NCBI RefSeq assembly: GCF_004341035.1
Contig: NZ_SLXK01000016.1
Coordinates: forward strand, 1 to 64,000
DNA: 64,000 nt
Source: Scopulibacillus darangshiensis
Lineage (GTDB): Bacteria > Bacillota > Bacilli > Bacillales > Sporolactobacillaceae
Direction: 5' to 3'
Below, one piece after another: positions 54,028-62,962 of this stretch. Numbering within the stretch: position 1 is the stretch's first letter; the number at the start of each line of letters is the position of its first letter. Position numbers and translations under genes: made by a program. A model generated the notes under the pieces. It ran no database searches, was not told the origin of the DNA, and saw only the letters and a program-made list of their open reading frames with translations.

Positions 54028-54075
54028 AAAAATCCGAACTCATACAGACGCCATATCTGAATAGTTCGGATTTTT
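54028..54075. terminator. Hairpin terminator
   Basis: Arms AAAAATCCGAACT / AGTTCGGATTTTT are perfectly complementary over 13 bases with a 22-base loop. It lies in the 264-base gap between the small membrane protein and the VOC gene, which otherwise shows no gene. Confidence 0.75.
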
Positions 54076-54091
54076 ATTTATACATAAGAAA

Positions 54092-54143
54092 CAACGAAGC
54101 GTTCCGTCAAAATACTTCACTTTCCACGGGCACGGCTTCGTTT
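54092..54143 (-). terminator. Probable terminator of the VOC gene
   Basis: AACGAAGC and GCTTCGTT can pair across a loop of about 35 bases. The T-rich side is downstream of the VOC gene on the minus strand. The long loop makes it weaker than the others. Confidence 0.4.
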
Positions 54144-54153
54144 CTTTCATAAA

Positions 54154-54564
54154 TTAAGCTTTGGTATAGTTCAAATCCCAAGTAATACCGAATTTGTCTT
54201 GTACTTTAGCATATTTCGCACCCCAGAACGTATCCTGCAGCTCCATATGTACAGAACCTTGTTGACTTAATGCATCATACAATGCTTGAATTTCTTCCTC
54301 ATTTTCCAATTCAAGCGCGAGTGAAATATTATTGCCAAATTGAACAGGTTTGCCTGGAAAAGTATCGGATACCATAACTAAAAAATCACCTTTTTTAAAA
54401 CGGCCGTGAATAATTTTTTCAGCCGCTTCCGGCGGTGTCGGGAAATCCGCCTCACCGTAGGTTTGGACATCGGAAATTTCCCCATCGAAGACGTCCTTGT
54501 AATACTCCAGTGCATCTCTCGCATTGCCGTCAAATATTAAATAGGGTGTAGCTTGATTTTTCAA
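54154..54564 (-). CDS. VOC family protein (PhnB/glyoxalase-like)
   Basis: A 136-residue vicinal-oxygen-chelate fold protein of the PhnB-like group, with TPYLIFDGNARDALEYYKDVF at the start and WGAKYAKVQDKFGITWDLNY at the end, both typical of this subgroup. Its metal ligands and substrate are uncertain. I chose TTG 54564, 8 bases after AAGGAG; GTG 54573 overlaps that site. It stands downstream of mtlD with its own leader. Confidence 0.87.
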   Translation of the reverse strand: MKNQATPYLIFDGNARDALEYYKDVFDGEISDVQTYGEADFPTPPEAAEKIIHGRFKKGDFLVMVSDTFPGKPVQFGNNISLALELENEEEIQALYDALSQQGSVHMELQDTFWGAKYAKVQDKFGITWDLNYTKA

Positions 54565-54628
54565 GTGAACCACTCCTTAAATTTAATATAATTACAATAT
54601 CTCACAGTCTTGGTAAAAACGCCAGATA

Positions 54629-55771
54629 TTATTTGATTTTGAACGCTTCATAACTTCGGACAATGTCATTTATTATATTGTTATCATCAAGCCCACAAAT
54701 GCTTTTCAATACGTAAGGAACGTTATTCTCACGGATCATACGTTGCAGTTCGACCGCTTCCGGGTCCTCCTCAGCATCAAACAACAAACATGCTGCAATG
54801 GCTTTGGCAAGATTTTGATACGGCAGCTCTAATTTTCTCGCCTCTGTCACCGGTTTAATCAGCCGATCTTCAGGTCCAAGCTTTCGAATAGGCGAACGGC
54901 CAACACGAGTGACGCTGTCATTTAATTGTTTATTTCGGAAACGCTCTAAAATTTTTTCAATGTATATTTCATGTTCAGACGGATCCAACTGATAGCGTTT
55001 GACAAGATAGGCACCTGTTTCTTCAACAGTCGCCTTAACTTTATCGTAGACGGCTGGATCATTTAGTGCCTCATCAATGGTTGTTTTGCCTGCCAAGTAA
55101 CCGAAATAGGCCGTTGCGGCATGGCCCGTATTCACCGTAAATAATTTACGTTCAATAAAGGGTGCCAGGTCTGGCACTGTCGTCATTCCCTTAACAAAAG
55201 GTATACTTCCTGTTGCCTCAACAATCCACTCATGATAAGGCTCAACCAGAACATCCAAAGAATCATGTGTGTCTTGAATGGGAACTATCCGATCTACAGC
55301 TGAGTTGGAGAAAAAGACGCGCCCTTGCAATTTTGCTTTGGTTTCTTTATTGAGGGCGGTTAAAATATATTCTTTAAGTCTATCGGTCGCTGAAATTTGA
55401 TTTTCACAAGCAATAACATACACTTTATCATCAGTTTCCTTAACCCTTTTTGCCAGACCTTTCGCAATCAAAGGGGCGATCCGTGGTAAAATATTTGGGC
55501 CAATGGCGGTCGTGATAAAGGTCGCCGTTTCAATAGTACTAACCACTTGATCCTCTTGGGTCATATTATTTAAGCCTGAGACATTATTGATTTCGAATAC
55601 CTCTTGAGGCTGGGACGCCGTTTTGACGTTGTAGCTCCCCTGTTCATTTAATTTTGTGATGATATCATCAGCTATATCGACAAATGTCACATGGTAACCG
55701 GATTGTGAAAATAACGCTCCAATAAATCCGCGGCCAATATTTCCCGCTCCGAAGTGAACAACGTTTTTCAT
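54629..55771 (-). CDS. mtlD: Mannitol-1-phosphate 5-dehydrogenase
   Basis: Oxidises mannitol-1-phosphate to fructose-6-phosphate with NAD+. The 380-residue protein begins with the dinucleotide motif VVHFGAGNIGRGFIGALF and has the VNTGHAATAYFGYLAG segment, with the conserved Lys/His region of polyol dehydrogenases, mid-protein. It is the third mtl gene, 7 bases after mtlR. Intact. Confidence 0.96.
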   Translation of the reverse strand: MKNVVHFGAGNIGRGFIGALFSQSGYHVTFVDIADDIITKLNEQGSYNVKTASQPQEVFEINNVSGLNNMTQEDQVVSTIETATFITTAIGPNILPRIAPLIAKGLAKRVKETDDKVYVIACENQISATDRLKEYILTALNKETKAKLQGRVFFSNSAVDRIVPIQDTHDSLDVLVEPYHEWIVEATGSIPFVKGMTTVPDLAPFIERKLFTVNTGHAATAYFGYLAGKTTIDEALNDPAVYDKVKATVEETGAYLVKRYQLDPSEHEIYIEKILERFRNKQLNDSVTRVGRSPIRKLGPEDRLIKPVTEARKLELPYQNLAKAIAACLLFDAEEDPEAVELQRMIRENNVPYVLKSICGLDDNNIINDIVRSYEAFKIK

Positions 55772-55778
55772 GATAAAC

Positions 55779-57881
55779 TCATTCCTTTTTGAATTTATTT
55801 TGAAGAAAGTTAAAAAACGCTTCTTCTAATTTTTTTCTGATCATTTTTTCATTTGCGGAAGAAAAAATCATCAGCGTTTCATCGTCTTCTACAATAATCG
55901 TACTGATTAAACTTACAATCTCAAGCTGGATAGGGTTCAAATATTCGGGAGCAAGAATAAGGAGCATATTTCTTACTTCCATCTGCTCGCCATCCATCCC
56001 TTTCAGCATGTACGGTTTCTCCAAATGAGCAATATGGAAAAGCATGTCTTTCACCGCTTTATGCCGGCAATGAAAAAGTGCCATGCTTGTGCCGGGAATC
56101 CCGAGTCCCCCTTGTGCTTCTCGCGCAAGCAGTTGCATGACGACAGTTTCTGCATCTGTGACTAAGCCCCAATTGAAACAAATGCTCACCATCGATGTGA
56201 GCAATGATCTATAATCTTCACCATTTCTAGTGTGGTATACATGTAAATGATCCAATACGGATCTGATGCTCGACTGGACATCATCTACATCATCCATAAA
56301 TTGTTCCAATGGCATCACGTTGACCGGATATGCGGTGAGTTTGTTTGTCATGCCGTTATTTATCTTGAAGTGCCCTTTTCTTGTCAGATCACGAAGGTTG
56401 GTCCCTAAATAATCGTGAATCGCTTCGATATCTTTCTCACTCAACAACGGATTAACATACACATAGTCAATATTTGCAAAAGGCAGTCTGACTGTTGAAA
56501 TAACGATATCGTAACTTTCCATATTCAATTTTTGCATTTCCTTTATTGAGGAAATGTCGATTGATTTAATTTCTCCCACTTCTTTTTTGATCCTGCTTGC
56601 CAGCATTTTGGACGCACCGATACCAGTGGGACAAACCACAAGAGCCTTGATACTGATATCTTCTTTCCGTAATTCCAATGCCGAGCCAAAATGGAGAACA
56701 ATATAGGCAATTTCATCATCTGGAAAAGAAATATCTTTGAATTCCTTCTCAAGACTGTTGCTTACAGCCATGAAAAGAACAGGATAGCTTTTCTTTATTT
56801 CTTCAGTGAGGGGATTGTACGATCCCAACTTTTGTCTAATTCGAAATATAGAAGGTTCCATGTGGGCTATTAAACCCTGAAAGAGTGAAAAATCGGATGT
56901 TAAATCAACATTTAATTGCAGGGAAACATGTTGAATCACCCTCTTTAACGCCCTTCCGGTTATGACACTGTCGTAGTACGCTTCTTCGGCCCGCTGTAAT
57001 TTCGATCCCTTTAAATACAAGGCTAAGAAACCAATATCCGGCTTTTCCATAGCGATATTAAGTTTTTCTGAGAAATCAGCGGCCATTTCCTCAACGAGCC
57101 GGTAATTGCCGGTGTCCACTAAATAATCAAGCGCCACTTCATCCGGTAATAAGGAAAAGCCTTTTTCAATTCTTTGCAGAGAAATGCAGACTTGGACCAA
57201 AAAGCCAACATAATCACTGTCAGCCAAATTAGAATGAGCGGACACGATTTTCGCATTGACCACCTTATCAATGACCTGCAAATACCGCTGCTTAAAATAA
57301 GATAAGATGAGATCATCAGATGGCATGGCATCGTCCGAAAAAAGAAAGAGATTTTCGATCAGCTCTTCGTTAAAATACATGAGAAAATAGCTTCCCAGCG
57401 CCTTTCTTTTAGCACTTTCCGGAGCAATGATCTCAACACCGACGCCTCTTTTCCTTAATAACTGAACAGCAAAGTTATTAAGCCAGTCCGTTAAATCATC
57501 CAGATACGTCCCTAATGTTGTAACAGAAACGTTCAATTCATGGGCTAAGGCAATTAATTTTACGGGCTCTTCCTCATCCAACAGTCTGATTAAAAGCAGA
57601 AGTTTACGCTGCTCTATTGAAATATCCGTCGGCTTGATCTTAACCAAATGTTGAATCAAACGGAAAATATCCCCGTCCGAACCGGTAATAACTAAACCGT
57701 TATCTTCTGATTTATTAAGCTGCAGGTCAAACCCATCCAATATTTTCTCTGCATTTTTCAAATCCCGATGAATGGTCCTGACACTGACATGGAGAAAAGT
57801 TGCGATAGACAAAGGTGTGTGTTTGCCGCTCGTCTTAATAACTAATTCCAATATCGCTTTTTCTCTTCCGGTAATATACAT
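55779..57881 (-). CDS. mtlR: Mannitol operon transcriptional regulator
   Basis: A PTS-controlled activator of about 700 residues. It has an N-terminal HTH (LSIATFLHVSVRTIHRDLKNA), two PRD domains in the middle, a GatB-like EIIB domain (ALVVCPTGIGASKMLASRI, with the phosphorylatable Cys) and a C-terminal EIIA-like domain with HCRH. These would be phosphorylated by HPr and EII to set activity. I chose ATG 57881 because the protein then starts MYITGREKAIL, as in B. subtilis MtlR; the frame is open to 57947 without a ribosome binding site. Placed between mtlA and mtlD. Confidence 0.93.
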   Translation of the reverse strand: MYITGREKAILELVIKTSGKHTPLSIATFLHVSVRTIHRDLKNAEKILDGFDLQLNKSEDNGLVITGSDGDIFRLIQHLVKIKPTDISIEQRKLLLLIRLLDEEEPVKLIALAHELNVSVTTLGTYLDDLTDWLNNFAVQLLRKRGVGVEIIAPESAKRKALGSYFLMYFNEELIENLFLFSDDAMPSDDLILSYFKQRYLQVIDKVVNAKIVSAHSNLADSDYVGFLVQVCISLQRIEKGFSLLPDEVALDYLVDTGNYRLVEEMAADFSEKLNIAMEKPDIGFLALYLKGSKLQRAEEAYYDSVITGRALKRVIQHVSLQLNVDLTSDFSLFQGLIAHMEPSIFRIRQKLGSYNPLTEEIKKSYPVLFMAVSNSLEKEFKDISFPDDEIAYIVLHFGSALELRKEDISIKALVVCPTGIGASKMLASRIKKEVGEIKSIDISSIKEMQKLNMESYDIVISTVRLPFANIDYVYVNPLLSEKDIEAIHDYLGTNLRDLTRKGHFKINNGMTNKLTAYPVNVMPLEQFMDDVDDVQSSIRSVLDHLHVYHTRNGEDYRSLLTSMVSICFNWGLVTDAETVVMQLLAREAQGGLGIPGTSMALFHCRHKAVKDMLFHIAHLEKPYMLKGMDGEQMEVRNMLLILAPEYLNPIQLEIVSLISTIIVEDDETLMIFSSANEKMIRKKLEEAFFNFLQNKFKKE

Positions 57882-57991
57882 AACATCAGCCCATTTCATT
57901 GGAAGTCGCGTAAAACAGTACCCTCTGAAGACCAATTGATGCAACAAATATAAAGAAGCAGAAAGATGTTGTCACATCTTCCTACCCACAT

Positions 57992-59923
57992 TCATTTAGT
58001 AAAGGATGTTCCCATCGCGTCCATTAGTTCTTCAACAGTACTTGCCGTCGCCATTTTCTCTACATTCTCCATATCTGAGCATGTGACGGCAATAGCGGAG
58101 AGCATATCCAGATGAGTGCCGTCTTTACCTGCAATACCAAACAATAAACGGACCTTTTGACCATCAAAATCTACGCCATCGGGAATTTGTATAATCGTGA
58201 CGCCAGATTTGAGAACCTCTTTTTTCGCCTCTTCTGTTCCATGCGGAATGGCAACGTCATTACCCATGTATGTTGACGTCAACTCATCCCTGTCAATCAT
58301 CGCTGCAATATATGATGCATTGACATAACCGCCGTCTGCTAGTACTTGTCCGGCAAATCGGATCGCATCTTCTTTATTGGTGAATGTCTTATTTAAGAAG
58401 ACATTTTTTCTAGGCAAAATGCTGCTTTCAGCTTCATCTTCAGTTTCAAGCTGCTCACCGTTTGGCAGTTCTTCTGAATTCGATTTCTCTGTCGTTGTTC
58501 TTCCGTTCTCTAACTGATCAACAAGTTCATCATATTTCGGACTGGCTAGAAAATTATCAACGGAAATATGATAAGCATGAGGGACTTGGTTTTTTGCTCT
58601 TGGTGTCAATTCTTCTTGTGTCACGACAACCTGAGCATCATTCGGAAGTGAACTAATTGCTGTATTCGTGACTTTAACATCCAGGCTAGCTTCTTTCATT
58701 TTCTTTCTTAAGATCGAAGCACCCATGGCACTTGATCCCATGCCGGCGTCACAGGCAAAAATAATATGGTTGACTGTATCAGACTCAAGTTCTTTGTCAT
58801 TTTGATCTTGTTCAAGCATACTGGCAACGCTGCTTTTCTTTCCTTTCATTTCTTGCATTTTTTTCGATGCTTCTTCCAAATTCTCTTCTTTTTGCTTTCC
58901 TGTTTTTAAAACAAATGTGGAAACAGCAAACGAAACGATGGCAGCTGCCAAGACACCGCAAATATTTGCAAGATACGCGCCTGCACTTCGGGGTGTTTCA
59001 GCCAAAACAGCAATAATGCTTCCTGGAGATGCCGGTGCAATCAAGCCTCCATTAAGGACAACAAATGTGAAGACACCGCTGATTCCCCCCAATATTACTG
59101 CCACAAATAGGAGCGGGCGCATTAAAATATATGGGAAATAGATTTCATGGATGCCGCCAAAGAATTGAATGATTGCCGCACCTGGTGCTGATTGCTTGGC
59201 CGCTCCTTTTCCAAAGAAGGTGTATGCAAGCAGCACACCGATACCCGGGCCGGGATTAGCCTCAAGTAAGAATAGAACCGATTTCCCATGATCCCTCACT
59301 TGCTCAAGACCGATCGGTGATAACACCCCGTGGTTGATCGCATTATTTAAAAAGAGGACTTTGGCTGGTTCAATAAATACACTAGTCAGCGGCAGAATGC
59401 CTGTATGAACCATCCATTCAACGCCAACAACTAACCATCCAGTAAAGATACTTACTGCAGGGCCCACTGCTAAGAAGGAAATGATGGCTAAAATTCCGCC
59501 GAGAATACCTGCTGAGAAGTTATTGATCAGCATTTCAAAACCGGCTCTTACCTTACCTTCGATCAATGAATCAAATTTTTTGATCACATAACCGCCTAAA
59601 GGCCCCATAATCATTGCCCCAAGAAACATCGGAATATCAGAGCCGATAATGACGCCCATCGTCGCAATTGCCCCTACTACACCGCCGCGATGATCATGTA
59701 TTAATTTACCTCCAGTATACCCAATTAGTAACGGGAGTAAGTATTTTACAGTCGGGTCAACAAGTGCCGCTAGTTTTTCATTAGGGATCCATCCGGTCGG
59801 AATAAATAAGGCTGTGATAAGTCCCCAAGCAATGAACGCCCCGATGTTCGGCAATACCATCGAGCTCAAAAAGTTGCCGAACTTTTGCACGCCGACCTTA
59901 ATGCTTTTATTATTTTGGTCCAT
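57992..59923 (-). CDS. mtlA: PTS mannitol transporter EIICBA
   Basis: Imports and phosphorylates mannitol. The 643-residue protein contains an EIIC membrane domain (about residues 15-345), an EIIB domain with the phospho-Cys in IIFACDAGMGSSAMGA near residue 392, a Glu-rich linker, and an EIIA domain with the phospho-His in DVAIPHGTEEAK near residue 565. All three domains are fused, whereas B. subtilis has EIICB and separate EIIA. AAGGAAGAG precedes the ATG. First gene of mtlA-mtlR-mtlD. Confidence 0.96.
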   Translation of the reverse strand: MDQNNKSIKVGVQKFGNFLSSMVLPNIGAFIAWGLITALFIPTGWIPNEKLAALVDPTVKYLLPLLIGYTGGKLIHDHRGGVVGAIATMGVIIGSDIPMFLGAMIMGPLGGYVIKKFDSLIEGKVRAGFEMLINNFSAGILGGILAIISFLAVGPAVSIFTGWLVVGVEWMVHTGILPLTSVFIEPAKVLFLNNAINHGVLSPIGLEQVRDHGKSVLFLLEANPGPGIGVLLAYTFFGKGAAKQSAPGAAIIQFFGGIHEIYFPYILMRPLLFVAVILGGISGVFTFVVLNGGLIAPASPGSIIAVLAETPRSAGAYLANICGVLAAAIVSFAVSTFVLKTGKQKEENLEEASKKMQEMKGKKSSVASMLEQDQNDKELESDTVNHIIFACDAGMGSSAMGASILRKKMKEASLDVKVTNTAISSLPNDAQVVVTQEELTPRAKNQVPHAYHISVDNFLASPKYDELVDQLENGRTTTEKSNSEELPNGEQLETEDEAESSILPRKNVFLNKTFTNKEDAIRFAGQVLADGGYVNASYIAAMIDRDELTSTYMGNDVAIPHGTEEAKKEVLKSGVTIIQIPDGVDFDGQKVRLLFGIAGKDGTHLDMLSAIAVTCSDMENVEKMATASTVEELMDAMGTSFTK

Positions 59924-59940
59924 TATTCTCTTCCTTTCTT

Positions 59941-59980
59941 CATAACCTTTACTTTAATCTTAGGTTATGGAGCGCTTTCA
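59941..59980 (-). promoter_or_regulatory. mtlA leader: inverted repeat and cre-like site
   Basis: CATAACCT and AGGTTATG (59941-59948, 59962-59969) are a perfect 8-bp inverted repeat just ahead of the mtlA ribosome binding site. Overlapping its upstream end, TGAAAGCGCTCCAT on the minus strand resembles a cre site (first 9 positions match, the last four do not). It may combine CcpA and MtlR control. Confidence 0.4.
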
Positions 59981-60069
59981 AACAATGAATACTAAACCTA
60001 ACTTTGTCACAGGCTGCTGTGCCAAAACTTTTATTAATGACCTAATCTGCAAACACGTTTTTTCCAAAT

Positions 60070-60092
60070 AAAAAAAAGACCTTTTCGGCCTT
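60070..60092 (-). terminator. Terminator of the acyl-CoA dehydrogenase operon
   Basis: On the minus strand AAAGGCC and GGTCTTT pair (one G-U) around GAAAA, followed by a run of T. It lies 75 bases after the SDR stop and ahead of mtlA. Confidence 0.8.
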
Positions 60093-60166
60093 TATTTTTA
60101 GCACTAGTTTTTCAATTATAATATCTAGCCTCAGGTCTTTACTATAGCTGTTTTATATAGGAACAA

Positions 60167-60964
60167 TCACTTTATTAAATCCTCAATTTCCGGCGGGTAA
60201 TGGTTATTCATGGTTAATCCTCCGTCTAATTTTATCACTTGTCCAGTAAGAAAACTAGAGGCACCGCTTGCTAGGAACAAGGCAAGGTTCGCGACGTCAT
60301 CGGGCTGTCCAAGTCTTCCAAGAGGTGTTTTGGCAACCACACCATCACGGTATTTTTCATAATGATCCCCGGTATAGAAAGTCAATGAATCCGTATCAAC
60401 AACACTGGGAGTAATACAATTTGCAGTGATCCCTTTTGGTCCCAATTCCGTTGCAAAATAGCGTGTTAGAGATTCCAATGCTGCTTTGGCGGAACCAATA
60501 TTGGCATAGCGAGGCAGTGTGAGCCCGCTTCCCATCGAGGAAATCGTGATGATCCGGCCTTCGCGTCCTTCCATTAACGGCACCACGCGCTGCACGGCTT
60601 GAAGTGTACTATTGACAACCACTTGATACGTCTTTTCAATATGATAATCCTTTACCTCGAGAATCGTCTTGAAAGCAGTTGCTGCCGCGTTGGCGATAAA
60701 GATATCGAGCACACCCCACTCGCTTTGAACATGGTCAAACATGGCATCAATGTCTCCCCGGGAATCAAGATCAGCCCTAAAAATTAGGGCCTGTCTTCCC
60801 ATTTTACGAATTACTTCAGCGGTTTCCCTAGCGAGTTCCTCCTCTCGGCGATAATGAATGAGAACGTCAGCACCTTCTTCTGCAAATTTCAATGCAGTCG
60901 CTCGCCCGGTTCCCCTTGAACTGCCTGTGATTAATACTTTTTTATTCGTTAATGTGTCACCCAT
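60167..60964 (-). CDS. SDR oxidoreductase, FabL/enoyl-reductase-like
   Basis: A 265-residue short-chain dehydrogenase/reductase. The cofactor motif is TGSSRGTGRA; the active-site motif is YANIGSAK near residue 150, i.e. Tyr-x6-Lys, the spacing of enoyl-ACP reductases rather than the Tyr-x3-Lys of ordinary SDRs. KLDGGLTMN closes the fold. With an acyl-CoA dehydrogenase and a dienoyl-CoA-reductase-like enzyme upstream it probably acts on an enoyl or ketoacyl thioester. AAGGGAGA precedes the ATG. Last gene of its operon. Confidence 0.85.
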   Translation of the reverse strand: MGDTLTNKKVLITGSSRGTGRATALKFAEEGADVLIHYRREEELARETAEVIRKMGRQALIFRADLDSRGDIDAMFDHVQSEWGVLDIFIANAAATAFKTILEVKDYHIEKTYQVVVNSTLQAVQRVVPLMEGREGRIITISSMGSGLTLPRYANIGSAKAALESLTRYFATELGPKGITANCITPSVVDTDSLTFYTGDHYEKYRDGVVAKTPLGRLGQPDDVANLALFLASGASSFLTGQVIKLDGGLTMNNHYPPEIEDLIK

Positions 60965-60979
60965 GGATAATCTCCCTTT

Positions 60980-62956
60980 CTAGTTTTTAGCCGATGCCTC
61001 TTCCGTTATAGAATCATAGATAAGGCTGTAAGCTTGCTGAATCGCTTTTGCTGCATTCAGTTCGCTGGCAATGTCACTGCCGCCGATCGTTTCAATCGGA
61101 ACATGCCCTTTTAGTGCATCGAAGAGCTCCCTATTTTCAGTTTGGCCTGTACAAAGAATAACTTGATCTGCCTCAATAAATTGTTGTCCATCATTATTTT
61201 GAACCCAAACGCCATCTTCAGTAATTTCTTTACATTCAAAGCCTTTTAAAATGTTGACACCCAACTGTCTAAGCTTCGATATCAGCACCCAACGTGTCGT
61301 CGGACCGACTCTCTTTGCAGGTTTTGGAGATCTGGAAATGACTGTAACATCAACACGATGAGACTGTTCAGCCTGGGATTCGGCGATAAAATGGGCAAGG
61401 TCACAACCGATTCCACCGCCGCCAACAATGGCAATTCTTTTTCCCAATGTGACTGTTTTGGATAAAATGTCGGAATAGGCAGCAACATGAGGAAGATCTG
61501 TTCCTTTTAGCAGCCTAGGAATGTTTGGTTCTACACCGGTCGCAATTATGACCTTATCAAATGCCCTTAATTCATCTATTGCAGGTTGATAAGAAAGCTT
61601 CACATTTACGTTCAAACGTTCAAGTGACGTTTTATAAAATCGGATCGTCTCAAGGAAGTTTTCTTTCCCGGGGATTTGAGAAGCTAAAAGGAATTGGCCG
61701 CCTAATTGACCCTTGGCTTCAAAGAGTGTCACCCGTTCACATTTTTCAGCCAACGCTTTGGCCGCCGCAAGCCCGGCAATCCCACCGCCAACCACCGCAA
61801 TGTTCTGTCTCTGCTGACCGTGATGATCTCTGTCTTTCAAGCCCCATTTCCATTCGTGCCCTGTTCGCGGATTGACAAGACAGCCAACCGGCGATGGAGG
61901 ATGTCCCATTGTGTGATCAAGGCATTCCTGGTTGCAGGAAATACACACATTCAATTCTTCACGGCCGCCCGTCTTTGCTTTTTGAGCGAAAGATGCATCG
62001 GCAAGCCAAGGCCGTGCAGGCGCGACAAAGTCCATTAACTGTTGATTCAGAACATCATCAGCACATTCAGGAGTATGGATGCGGTTAGCACCGATAACAG
62101 GGATATTTACTGCTTGGCGAATCTCAGATGCAACATGAGCAAAAGCGCCGGCGCGAACAATGGCAGCAACCGTTGGAACCCGTGATTCATGCCAACCGAC
62201 ACCGACATTTAATGCATCGACACCGTGCTTGGCCAGCTCCCGCGCAAATTGAACCGTTTCGGCGCGCGTCGTGCTGCCATCCATATAATCGTCACCAGAC
62301 ATCCGGTATATGACCGGATAATCGGACCCAAGTGATTTGCGAATGCCTGAGACAATTTCAAGCGGCAGCGCCATTCTTTTATAAAAATCGCCGCCATACT
62401 TATCCTCCCGTTGATTGGTAAGCGGCGAGAGAAATTGATTAAGCAAATAACCTTCAGAACCCATGAGTTCAACTGCATCGAACCCTGCAGATTCGGCAAA
62501 TACCGCTCCATTAACAAATGCATCCCGGATGTCATGAATCTCTTTTGTCGAAAGCGCGACAGGTCTTTCTTTCGTCACCTTTGACATGATGGCGCTAGGG
62601 GCAACGGGTTCCAGCCCGGTTTCAGAGCTTTTGGCATAACGGCCATTGTGCTGCAATTGCAAAGCCATTTTACCTCTAGCCAAATGGACTGCCTCTATTA
62701 GTTCTTGAAGTTGGACGCGATGATCCTGTTCTGTTAAACAATACATATGATCGCCGCCTCCGCTTGGAAGAACGGCAGCACCACCGGTAATAATAAGAGC
62801 TGCGCCGCCTTTAGCTCTTTCGCTGTAGAAGGCTTTAAGCTGATTTAATTGCTCCCTGTCACCCTCAATACCAAGATGCATGGCCCCCATAAGGATGCGG
62901 TGATCCAAGGTCAAACTTCCGATATACCCTTTTTTAAAAAGCAATGAAACGGTCAT
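60980..62956 (-). CDS. NADH:flavin oxidoreductase, 2,4-dienoyl-CoA reductase (FadH)-like
   Basis: A 658-residue fusion of an old-yellow-enzyme FMN barrel (residues 1-350), a 4Fe-4S segment (CISCNQECL...GCLVNP, the usual CxxCxxxC then C pattern) and a C-terminal FAD/NAD(P) domain (IAVVGGGIAGLAAAKAL, then IAIVGGGGIGCDLAHF). This is the architecture of 2,4-dienoyl-CoA reductase and trimethylamine dehydrogenase. The context of an acyl-CoA dehydrogenase favours dienoyl-CoA reduction during unsaturated acyl degradation. The gap to the dehydrogenase gene is six bases. Confidence 0.9.
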   Translation of the reverse strand: MTVSLLFKKGYIGSLTLDHRILMGAMHLGIEGDREQLNQLKAFYSERAKGGAALIITGGAAVLPSGGGDHMYCLTEQDHRVQLQELIEAVHLARGKMALQLQHNGRYAKSSETGLEPVAPSAIMSKVTKERPVALSTKEIHDIRDAFVNGAVFAESAGFDAVELMGSEGYLLNQFLSPLTNQREDKYGGDFYKRMALPLEIVSGIRKSLGSDYPVIYRMSGDDYMDGSTTRAETVQFARELAKHGVDALNVGVGWHESRVPTVAAIVRAGAFAHVASEIRQAVNIPVIGANRIHTPECADDVLNQQLMDFVAPARPWLADASFAQKAKTGGREELNVCISCNQECLDHTMGHPPSPVGCLVNPRTGHEWKWGLKDRDHHGQQRQNIAVVGGGIAGLAAAKALAEKCERVTLFEAKGQLGGQFLLASQIPGKENFLETIRFYKTSLERLNVNVKLSYQPAIDELRAFDKVIIATGVEPNIPRLLKGTDLPHVAAYSDILSKTVTLGKRIAIVGGGGIGCDLAHFIAESQAEQSHRVDVTVISRSPKPAKRVGPTTRWVLISKLRQLGVNILKGFECKEITEDGVWVQNNDGQQFIEADQVILCTGQTENRELFDALKGHVPIETIGGSDIASELNAAKAIQQAYSLIYDSITEEASAKN

Positions 62957-62962
62957 ATTGTC

